NCBI GenBank assembly: GCA_016702305.1
Contig: JADJEH010000008.1
Location: forward strand, 30,328 to 94,327
DNA from: a bacterium
Lineage (GTDB): Bacteria > Electryoneota > RPQS01
Reading direction: 5' to 3'
DNA: 64,000 bases
Below the pieces are notes generated by a model. It saw only the letters and a list, made by a program, of their open reading frames with translations, made no database searches and had not been told where the DNA came from. The first letter of the stretch is position 1. Every line of letters begins with the position of its first letter. A program made the position numbers and the translations under genes. Below are positions 54,788 to 62,221 of this stretch, one piece after another.

Positions 54788-56454
54788 CCCGACGATACGC
54801 ATACCGCATCGGCTCCCTGATCGGGCTGTGTATCTGGCTCGGACTTGCTGGGTGTGCAAGCTCACGGCGCTTTATACCGCCGCCTCCTCTGCCGGATGAC
54901 CGCACGGATGTTCCCGTCTGCCCCGAGGAGGTGGACACGGATATTCTGTGGGACGGTTTCCAGCGACAGATGATACAGCCCGGCGCGGATCTGTTTGATT
55001 TCAGCCGTTGGATGCGTAAAGCGGTCGGCGCGCCGAAGGAAGCACTCAACGCGAATGCGTTGGATGAAGTGGACAACTCGAGTTGGTTCACGAACCGCAA
55101 TTTCACGTCGCCGATGGAACCCGCCGCCGTGCTGCGCGGGCCCAATACCGTTGACGGACCGGATCAGTCCGGCGGTTGGACGGTTATTCGCGCGAAGACC
55201 GTTGGTGTGACGCCCGGTTTCACAATTCGCGACACGCGCGGCGATTCCTACGTCATCAAACTCGATCCACCCGGCAACAACGGTCTGAACAGCACGACCG
55301 ACATCATTGTCACGAAGCTGTTCTATGCCGCGGGCTACAACGTGCCGGAGAATTACCTCGTGACGTTTGATCCCACGATATTGAAAGTCGGCGAGGGAGT
55401 CAAGTTCACGGGTGCGGACGGTGTCAAACGGACGATGACTGAGCAGGATTTGGCGGACGTTCTCGCCAAGGTTCAGCTTACCGACGACGGCAAGGTCCAG
55501 GGCATGGCCAGCAAGTACATTGACGGCAAGCCGATTGGGCCTTTTCTCCTGAAGGGGACGCGGCATGATGATCCCAATGATCTATGTCCGCATGAACATC
55601 GGCGGGAGCTGCGCGGCATGCGCGTCATCTTCGCGTGGCTGGGCCACTATGATACCAATGTGAGTAATTTTCTGGACGGGTATGAAGAAGCTGACGGTAT
55701 TCACTTTGTGCGGCACTACCTGATTGACTTTGGCGCGGCGCTGGGCAGCCATCCGGGCGGTGCGAAGCCCGCGGATCGCGGCTCGGAGCCGTATATGGAC
55801 CCGGTGCACTTGTTGAACAAGTCACTCGAACTTGGACTGGTAAGGCGGCCTCGCGACCATCAGGAACCGGTTGAGTATCCCGAGATCGGTCGGTTCAGCG
55901 CCGAGAATTTTCATCCAAAGAGCTTCAAGTTCATCTTTCCCACGCGCGCATTCGAGTATTACACTCCGCGCGATGCTTACTGGGGCGCTAAGATTGTGGC
56001 GTCATTCACCGAACCGCAGATACGCGCGGCGGTGCAGTCGGCCAATTACCGTGACAAGGCCGCCGAAGAGTATCTCATTCGCGTGTTGCTGGAGCGGCGC
56101 GACATCGTGTGCCGCTATTGGTTCAGCAGAGTCGCGCCAATTGATCACATTGCGTTGACCGAAGACGGCCTCGCGTTCGACGATTTGGCTGTGGCAAGTG
56201 GTATTGAGAGCCAAAGTGCATCGGCGTATCGGTTTAGGACGTATTTGAACGGCAAGAGTATCGGCTCGTGGCAGCCCGTGCCCGAAGGATTCGTCATCGG
56301 TCCCGATCTTATGCCGCCGCTTACGGATGGCAGCGATCAACTCGCCGTCGAGATTCAGGTTTCGCGCGGGCACGGCTGGAGTCACTCGACAGTGGCCTAC
56401 ATTGAGGGCCGCGGCGGAGCACACGTGATAGTTGGAATCGAACGGGAATCATAG
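54784..56454 (+). CDS. Lipoprotein with an atypical protein-kinase-like fold
   Basis: 556 residues. A GTG start overlaps the barrel stop (GTGA). Lipobox 'LGLAGC' (Cys about residue 24). Three segments recall the order of kinase motifs: a strand with Lys in 'GDSYVIKLDPPGN' (about 159), 'FAWLGHYDTNVSNFL' (about 288, D and N spaced like the catalytic loop) and 'HYLIDFGAALGS' (about 318, like the metal-binding DFG). This pattern is seen in HipA/CotH-like atypical kinases, some of which act outside the cytoplasm. The C-terminal 150 residues are beta-rich. ATP in the periplasm would be needed, and the next two genes are nucleotide-transporter-like; that link is inference. It could instead be an inactive, structural homologue. 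Confidence 0.6.
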   Translation: MTRRYAYRIGSLIGLCIWLGLAGCASSRRFIPPPPLPDDRTDVPVCPEEVDTDILWDGFQRQMIQPGADLFDFSRWMRKAVGAPKEALNANALDEVDNSSWFTNRNFTSPMEPAAVLRGPNTVDGPDQSGGWTVIRAKTVGVTPGFTIRDTRGDSYVIKLDPPGNNGLNSTTDIIVTKLFYAAGYNVPENYLVTFDPTILKVGEGVKFTGADGVKRTMTEQDLADVLAKVQLTDDGKVQGMASKYIDGKPIGPFLLKGTRHDDPNDLCPHEHRRELRGMRVIFAWLGHYDTNVSNFLDGYEEADGIHFVRHYLIDFGAALGSHPGGAKPADRGSEPYMDPVHLLNKSLELGLVRRPRDHQEPVEYPEIGRFSAENFHPKSFKFIFPTRAFEYYTPRDAYWGAKIVASFTEPQIRAAVQSANYRDKAAEEYLIRVLLERRDIVCRYWFSRVAPIDHIALTEDGLAFDDLAVASGIESQSASAYRFRTYLNGKSIGSWQPVPEGFVIGPDLMPPLTDGSDQLAVEIQVSRGHGWSHSTVAYIEGRGGAHVIVGIERES

Positions 56455-56466
56455 ACAGAACGCACT

Positions 56467-57777
56467 TTGAGCAATCCCTTTAAGGCCGTGCTTGATATCC
56501 GGCGCCACGAGCTCCCGCTCGCGCTGCTGATGTTCGGCTACTTCTTCTTAGTCATTACGAGCTTCTGGATTCTGAAGCCGATCAAGAAGGCGCTGTTCAT
56601 ACAATACTATGACGCCGCCGGCCTGACGCTTCAGAGTTGGCACATGACCGCATCACAGGCGGAACTCGTGGCTAAAGTGCTCAACATGATCGTGGCGATC
56701 TTTGCCGTGATCATATTCACCTGGCTAAGCCGGCACTTTCGCAGACAGCAGCTAACGTATTGCTTCAGCGCGTTCTTTTTGGCCGGGTTTGCAGTTTACG
56801 CCGGGGCAATCGCCGCACCCGGTGCTGTGACGGTCTGGACGTTCTATCTGTTCGGTGATTTATACAGCACGTTGATGGTCGCGACATTTTTCGTGTTCTT
56901 AAATGATAGCGTGACTGCGGCGGAGGCGAAACGCCTCTATGGATTGATCGGTTTAGGTGGAGTCGCGGGCGGCGTGTTCGGTACGAGCGCGGTTCGACTG
57001 TGGATTGACAGCATGGCAAGCAGCGATTGGCTGTGGGTTTGCCTGGCCGTCGCGATTGTCATCATGCTGATTGCGATGACCGCCGGACGATTGATCAACT
57101 CGCGACGTGAGGCGGCGGCTGATTTGCCCTCAATCGAACAGGGCAAACACGGTAACCCGGCCGTCGAAGGCGCCGCGCTGGTCATGAGATCCCGATATCT
57201 GCTGGCGATTGCCGGCGTGGTGGGGCTTTACGAAATCGTGTCTACGTTGCTGGATTTCCAATTCACGGCGACCGTATCGCACTTTCTGGATGGCGCTGCC
57301 ATCGGTCGGCAGTTCTCGCTGGTCTTTGCTGTGACCAATTGGGTTTCCATGATCGTTCAGCTCTTTTTGACGAGCTTTGTCATGACGCGTTTCGGGTTGA
57401 CCACCGCACTGATGGTCTTGCCGGTTGCCATGCTGGCCGGTTCGACCGGTTTTCTGCTCTTCCCTGTTCTGTGGGTCGGGAGCTCGCTGAACACGCTGGA
57501 CAACGGCTTCAGCTACTCGATCAATCAGTCTTCGAAGGAAACGTTGTATGTTCCGACGACTGTTGACGAGAAATACAAGGCAAAGGCGTTCATTGATATG
57601 TTCGTGCAGCGCTTCGCCAAGGCGCTCGCGGTGGGCGTCAGTTTGGCTGTGACGACGATCTTCGTTGACTTCGACAGCATCCGATACTTATCTTTGTTGA
57701 CCGCGGTGCTCGTCGTGTTGTGGTTGTGGTCGGTACGCTACGCGGGCCGTCGCTTCGACGAACTGGCGGCAAAGTAG
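56467..57777 (+). CDS. ATP/ADP-translocase-like (NTT family) membrane transporter
   Basis: 436 residues from a TTG start at 56467, 12 bases after the previous stop. About 12 transmembrane helices. Family-type features are the first helix 'GYFFLVITSFWILKPIKKAL', the loop 'FFVFLNDSVTAAEAKRLYGL' with 'IGLGGVAGGVFGTSAV', and 'SLNTLDNGFSYSINQSSKET' with 'LYVPTTVDEKYKAKAFIDMF'. These match the Npt1/Tlc-type nucleotide transporter family, best known in intracellular bacteria and plastids; free-living bacteria have divergent members of uncertain substrate. It is paired with a second, longer paralogue downstream. Confidence 0.75.
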   Translation: MSNPFKAVLDIRRHELPLALLMFGYFFLVITSFWILKPIKKALFIQYYDAAGLTLQSWHMTASQAELVAKVLNMIVAIFAVIIFTWLSRHFRRQQLTYCFSAFFLAGFAVYAGAIAAPGAVTVWTFYLFGDLYSTLMVATFFVFLNDSVTAAEAKRLYGLIGLGGVAGGVFGTSAVRLWIDSMASSDWLWVCLAVAIVIMLIAMTAGRLINSRREAAADLPSIEQGKHGNPAVEGAALVMRSRYLLAIAGVVGLYEIVSTLLDFQFTATVSHFLDGAAIGRQFSLVFAVTNWVSMIVQLFLTSFVMTRFGLTTALMVLPVAMLAGSTGFLLFPVLWVGSSLNTLDNGFSYSINQSSKETLYVPTTVDEKYKAKAFIDMFVQRFAKALAVGVSLAVTTIFVDFDSIRYLSLLTAVLVVLWLWSVRYAGRRFDELAAK

Positions 57778-57787
57778 AATAGCAAAC

Positions 57788-60625
57788 ATGAGCGCGGTGG
57801 TCATTTCGTTTCTAAGAAAACTGTTTGACGTGCGGCCGGGCGAAGAAGTTCGCTCGGCGCTGATGTTCTCCTATAGTTTTCTTCTGATCGCTTCACTGAC
57901 GATCGTCAAGCCGGTCAGAACGTCGCTGCTGTTGACAACGCATGGCCCGGGCACACTGCCGTACGTATTTCTCCTCATCGCCTTGATCACGCCGCTGTTC
58001 GTGCTCTTCTACAACAAGGCGTCTAAGCGCATTAGGCTGAACCGGTTGATCGCGGTCACCACGCTGGCCTCAATCGCGTGTCTGTTGTGTATCTGGTTTC
58101 TCTTGTATATTGACTACGCAGCCGAGTGGTTCATTTTTGCGTTTTATGTATGGGTTACTATCTTCGGCCTGATCACGACGACGCAATTCTGGCTGCTCGC
58201 GAATTACGTTTTCAACGCGCGCGAGGCGAAGCGGTTGTTCAGCGTGATCGGCTCCGGCGCGATTGCTGGCGGGATCGTGGGCGGCTACCTGACTTCGGTG
58301 CTCGTGGCCACGCTTCACACGACCGGTATGCTGCACCTGTGTATGGTGTTTCTGGCTCTGTGCCTGGTGCTCCAATACTTCATTTGGAAGCGGAGCGCCC
58401 ACGCTACATACGGCGAACGCATGCGGCGGCAGGATCGGCAGCGGGCGCGCTGGGAAGAGCCGAGCCCGTGGAGTCTGCTGTTACAGTCGCGGCTGGTCCT
58501 CTATCTATCAGGCATTGTCGGCATCGGCGTGGTTGTGGGAACGCTGATTGATTACCAATTCAGTGTGATGGCCTCGCAGTCGATTTCGAATTCAGACGAG
58601 ATGACGGCCTTTTTTGGTTTTTGGATGTCAAGTCTGAGCATCGCATCGTTCTTGATCCAGATTCTGGCGACGAGCCGTATCCTGAAATCGTTCGGAGTTG
58701 TCTCCGCCCTGACGTTTCTGCCGGTTGTGGTCGTTGCCGGCGCGGGAACCGTGATGCTCTTTCCGACGCTCTGGGCCGCGTCCGCTTTGAAAGTAGGCGA
58801 AGGCGGGCTCAAACAGTCGCTGCATAAGGCCGGACTTGAGCTGCTGGGTCTGCCGGTACCGATGCGCCTCAAGAATCGCGTGAAGGTGCTTGTGGATGTG
58901 GCGATTGACAATTTTGCGACGGGGCTTGCCGGTGCGATCGTGTTGCTGCTCATGTTCTGGGATTTCGCGGGACCGCGTGAGCTCAGCGCGATGATTTTGG
59001 GTCTGGCCGTCGTGTGGATAGGCCTGGTCTATCTGGCGAGAACGGATTACCTGAATGCTTTCCGGCAGGCGATCAGCAAGCGAGCCATCCAGCCCGAAGA
59101 CCTGTCCTACGAAATATACTCTTCCTTGCGGGCCGATCACCTGATTGGATTGCTCGACAGCAAGAACGACAAGCAGCTTCTGATGGCACTGGGCTATCTA
59201 GAAAACATGGGCGACAAGCGGCTTGCGTTGCATCTCACCAGACTCGCCGGCACGAGCACCGGCGGTGTCCTCAGGCGGGTCTATCGCATTGCGCGCACGA
59301 TTCCTGCGGTGGATCTGACCACGCATGCGACCGCGCACCAACTGCACGAGCTGGCGGAGGTGCGGGTGGCTGCAACAAGATACCTGCTGCGGCGCTCTAA
59401 TGATAAGACGCAGAGCATCCAGCAGTTCATCAGCCGCCAGGACGACCGGGTGACCGCCGCTACCATTGTGGCCGCGGCCAAAGAGTGGGCGTCGGACAAC
59501 GCATTCCGCGGGGCCGTAGATTTACGCGAGTTTTATGGCGAGTTCTGTACGGCCATTGAGAAAGATTCGCATTCCCCCGAGATTGGACTGGCCATGGCGG
59601 AGGCTTTGAGCATTGCACCGCAGGTCGAATTTGGGTATTGCGTTGAACGGCTGCTCGAGTCCGATTCGCCCGAGGTCGCTTCGCACGCAGCGCTGAGTGC
59701 GGGGCGCACCCGTGATGAGCGCTTCGTGGGTGTGCTGGTAAGTCAACTTAGCGACAAACGCCTCCGGAAGAATGCGCGTGAAGCGCTGTCCGAATACGGT
59801 GAGCCGATCGCCGAGAGGTTGGCCAACGTCTTGCGCGACGCGAAGGCGAATTACCGCGAACGCTTTGAGATTCCCCGAATCCTGTCCATGATTGGCACGC
59901 AGCGTTGCTTCGCGCTGTTGACGGAATGCCTCGGGATGCAGCATGTCAAGCTGCGGTACGAAGTGATACGCGCCCTGAACCGCATGCGCAGTCGGGACGC
60001 AAGTCTGAAGATCAAAGCAAAAAGACTTGACCCCGTGATTTGGGCGGAGATTCGCAGTTACTACGAGCTCACGTTCGTGCTCGATTGCGTGGAGCGCGCG
60101 CCGACGCGCGACGCGGCGACGGGCCAGGCGGTAGCGCGCCAGTTGCTTGTTCGTACGCTGCATGAGAAGTTGACGAGTGGTCTCGAACGTATCTTCAGGC
60201 TGCTCGGGCTCGAGCATCCACCGAAGGACATGTATCACGCCTACCTCGGCGTGACGAGCGATGTGCCTGATCAACGGGCGAACGCGATTGAGCTGCTCGA
60301 ATTGATCCTGCGGCCGGGCATGCGGGCAGCGCTTATCCCGATTGCCGAACGGACCGGGCGGGCCGAGCTTGTCGAATTCGGCGCAAGTTTGTTTGGACTC
60401 AAAGAGACTTCTGAAACCGGAGCGCTCAATATTCTGCTGCGGGGCGACGACGATTGGCTGCGAACCACCGCACTCCATTTGTGCTGGTTCAGGGATCCTG
60501 ACGCGGAGAGTCACGACCCTGCAGCGTTCGAGACTCACGACGATTCGGTTGTACGCGAAACCGCCGCCCGCGTGAAACGCTCGGCACTTACTCCAACGGC
60601 TCTTCAGAGCACGCCGCCATGTTGA
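57788..60625 (+). CDS. NTT-family transporter fused to a HEAT-like repeat domain
   Basis: 945 residues. Residues about 15-430 form an NTT-type membrane domain: 'ALMFSYSFLLIASLTIVKPV', 'GPGTLPYVFLLIALITPLFV', 'EAKRLFSVIGSGAIAGGIVG' and 'GLKQSLHKAGLELLGLPVPM'. Residues about 440-930 are soluble alpha-helical pairs of HEAT/PBS-lyase type ('EVASHAALSAGRTRDERFVG', 'LSDKRLRKNAREALSEYGEP', 'LRYEVIRALNRMRSRDA'). Similar fusions, often also with cyclic-nucleotide-binding domains, occur in free-living bacteria; the HEAT part probably senses or docks a regulator. The next gene, overlapping by 7 bases, encodes such a binding fold as a separate protein. Substrate unknown. Confidence 0.78.
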   Translation: MSAVVISFLRKLFDVRPGEEVRSALMFSYSFLLIASLTIVKPVRTSLLLTTHGPGTLPYVFLLIALITPLFVLFYNKASKRIRLNRLIAVTTLASIACLLCIWFLLYIDYAAEWFIFAFYVWVTIFGLITTTQFWLLANYVFNAREAKRLFSVIGSGAIAGGIVGGYLTSVLVATLHTTGMLHLCMVFLALCLVLQYFIWKRSAHATYGERMRRQDRQRARWEEPSPWSLLLQSRLVLYLSGIVGIGVVVGTLIDYQFSVMASQSISNSDEMTAFFGFWMSSLSIASFLIQILATSRILKSFGVVSALTFLPVVVVAGAGTVMLFPTLWAASALKVGEGGLKQSLHKAGLELLGLPVPMRLKNRVKVLVDVAIDNFATGLAGAIVLLLMFWDFAGPRELSAMILGLAVVWIGLVYLARTDYLNAFRQAISKRAIQPEDLSYEIYSSLRADHLIGLLDSKNDKQLLMALGYLENMGDKRLALHLTRLAGTSTGGVLRRVYRIARTIPAVDLTTHATAHQLHELAEVRVAATRYLLRRSNDKTQSIQQFISRQDDRVTAATIVAAAKEWASDNAFRGAVDLREFYGEFCTAIEKDSHSPEIGLAMAEALSIAPQVEFGYCVERLLESDSPEVASHAALSAGRTRDERFVGVLVSQLSDKRLRKNAREALSEYGEPIAERLANVLRDAKANYRERFEIPRILSMIGTQRCFALLTECLGMQHVKLRYEVIRALNRMRSRDASLKIKAKRLDPVIWAEIRSYYELTFVLDCVERAPTRDAATGQAVARQLLVRTLHEKLTSGLERIFRLLGLEHPPKDMYHAYLGVTSDVPDQRANAIELLELILRPGMRAALIPIAERTGRAELVEFGASLFGLKETSETGALNILLRGDDDWLRTTALHLCWFRDPDAESHDPAAFETHDDSVVRETAARVKRSALTPTALQSTPPC

Positions 60626-61032
60626 CTACCGTTGAAAAGGTCATCTTCTTGCAAGACGTGGATGTCTTTGCCAAGATCCCGCTGGAAGATCTGGCCTACG
60701 TTGCCATGATCGCCGATGAGGTTGTGGCCGAGCCGGGGCGAGTTCTTTACGCGGAAGGCGACATATCGGACTCGATGTATCTTGTGTTGGACGGCAGCAT
60801 TCGTCTGCAGCGCGGCGGCATTGAGGTGATGCTCGCCGGACCGCGGGACGTATTCGGAACGTGGGCGCTGTTTGACGACGAGACCAGAATCGTCACGGCG
60901 GTCGCGGCGGAAGAGAGCAACTTGCTGCGGATTGACAAAGAGGATTTTCTGGATTTGCTCGCGGACCACTCCAGAATTACCGAGGGTGTTCTGAAAGTTC
61001 TGGCATCCAAGTTGCGCAATTTGGTCGGCTGA
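60619..61032 (+). CDS. Cyclic-nucleotide-binding-fold protein
   Basis: 137 residues, a stand-alone CAP_ED domain: 'FLQDVDVFAKIPLEDLAYVA', 'GRVLYAEGDISDSMYLVLDG' and 'LRIDKEDFLDLLADHSRITE'. There is no HTH, so it is not a CRP-type regulator. In the phosphate-binding cassette the usual FGE is FGT ('DVFGTWALFDDETRIVTAVA'), so the Glu that binds the ribose of cAMP is missing while the Arg remains. Binding of a canonical cyclic nucleotide is therefore doubtful. It overlaps the HEAT-tailed transporter gene and presumably acts on it. Confidence 0.8.
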   Translation: MLTTVEKVIFLQDVDVFAKIPLEDLAYVAMIADEVVAEPGRVLYAEGDISDSMYLVLDGSIRLQRGGIEVMLAGPRDVFGTWALFDDETRIVTAVAAEESNLLRIDKEDFLDLLADHSRITEGVLKVLASKLRNLVG

Positions 61033-61077
61033 TCGAGTTGCGCCGTGAAATAGCACGCATAGATAAACGGAGAGGAT

Positions 61078-61563
61078 ATGTCCGAGAAGGTTACACCGCA
61101 AATTATTGTTCTTGTGGACGACGAGGAAATGGTACTCATCAGCATTCGTTCGCTGATCGAGCTTGAGACCGATTATACTTGCGTGCCGTTCAAGTCCGCG
61201 AATCAGGCCTTGGATTTCGTCGCATCTTCCAATGACATCAGCCTGGTTGTATCAGACTATCTCATGCCGGAGATGAATGGCATCACCTTTCTGTCGAAAG
61301 TGCGGCAGTTGCGGCCCGACGTCCCGCGGATTCTGCTGACCGGTTACGCCGACAAAGAAAACGCGATCAAGGCGATCAATGAGGTCGGCTTGTTTCAGTA
61401 TATCGAGAAGCCGTGGGACAACAGCGACCTGCTGCTGATCTTCCGGAATGGACTGGAGAAGCAGCAGTTGATGCGCAAATTGCAGGAGAAGATTGACGAG
61501 ATCAACAAGGCTTACGGCGATCTCGACTCGCTGCACAGGGAGATCGTCAAGGCCTTCGTTTAG
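61078..61563 (+). CDS. Response regulator, receiver domain with coiled-coil tail
   Basis: 161 residues; GGAGAGG precedes the ATG. Receiver motifs: 'VLVDDEEMVLISI', phosphoacceptor Asp in 'LVVSDYLMPEMNG' (about residue 61), 'LLTGYADKE' and 'YIEKPWDNSDL'. The 'EKPW' end and the 'FRNGLEKQQLMRKLQEKIDE' coiled coil resemble RpfG-type receivers that normally lead into an HD-GYP or other output domain, but here the protein stops after the coil. It is the last gene of the operon and the most likely partner of the kinase at its start. Output is probably by protein-protein contact. Confidence 0.82.
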   Translation: MSEKVTPQIIVLVDDEEMVLISIRSLIELETDYTCVPFKSANQALDFVASSNDISLVVSDYLMPEMNGITFLSKVRQLRPDVPRILLTGYADKENAIKAINEVGLFQYIEKPWDNSDLLLIFRNGLEKQQLMRKLQEKIDEINKAYGDLDSLHREIVKAFV

Positions 61564-61596
61564 CGCGCGTCCGGGGCAGCGCATACGGCACATGGA

Positions 61597-61627
61597 AAAA
61601 GGGTCTACCAATTCGGTAGACCCTTTT
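61597..61627. terminator. Bidirectional terminator at the end of the operon
   Basis: AAAAGGGTCTACC AATTC GGTAGACCCTTTT, perfect 13-bp stem with U-tracts on both sides. It has the same loop as the CARDB-gene terminator. Confidence 0.85.
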
Positions 61628-61658
61628 CGCAAGGCAGCGTGCTATTTGTGAACGCCGG

Positions 61659-62215
61659 TCAGTCGTTATAGGCGATTACTTTGTACCAGCCATTGTACTC
61701 CAGCACGATGTTAAGTAGACGCCATTCTTCCTCTTCAGCGCCGTCAACGGTCACCATCATGCGAAATGCCGCGGTGAACCTTGATCTGCGGGTAAGTCCG
61801 GACTTCTTCAGGCTCGTCTACCCAGTCTGAGGAAGCCAGATCGCGCCTGCCAAAGTCATACATAGCGGCGTGACGCTTTGTCAACATCCCGCTTCACCCA
61901 GCCCCATGCGCCTTTCAACAGGCATGTTTTGCACTTCTCGGCTGCGGGCAAATTCGCCCACAGGATAACGTCGCGGTATTCCTGCTCGGTCAGACAGTAG
62001 GCCTTCACCTTCCAGACTGCAATCCTGCACCTCCCCAACCCCGCGGCCAGCTCGGCCATTGAGGGGAACATGCCAGGGAATGGCGGCGCGGAGCGCCGGC
62101 TTTTCGAGCAGCCGCAGCCGTAACACCAGTCCAAAAAATGAGGGCTGTCATAGCTTTGGCCAAAACGGCGGGTCAACGCAAACGCGGACCCGCCGTTGAT
62201 CGGAAATAATCGCAA
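61659..62215 (-). pseudogene. Uncharacterised small protein, at least two frame breaks
   Basis: Three adjacent frame segments read as one product: 'AYCLTEQEYRDVILWANLPA', 'EKCKTCLLKGAWGWVKRDVD', then (shift near 61870) 'KRHAAMYDFGRRDLASSDWV', 'EPEEVRTYPQIKV', then (shift near 61770) 'AAFRMMVTVDGAEEEEWRLL' and 'VLEYNGWYKVIAYND', ending at 61659. The start is uncertain; in-frame Met codons lie in 'GMFPSMAEL'. There are two CxxC-like pairs (CYGCGC and CKTC). No family recognised. The coherent tail next to a good terminator suggests a real gene damaged by indels. Confidence 0.35.
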
Positions 62216-62221
62216 TTACGC

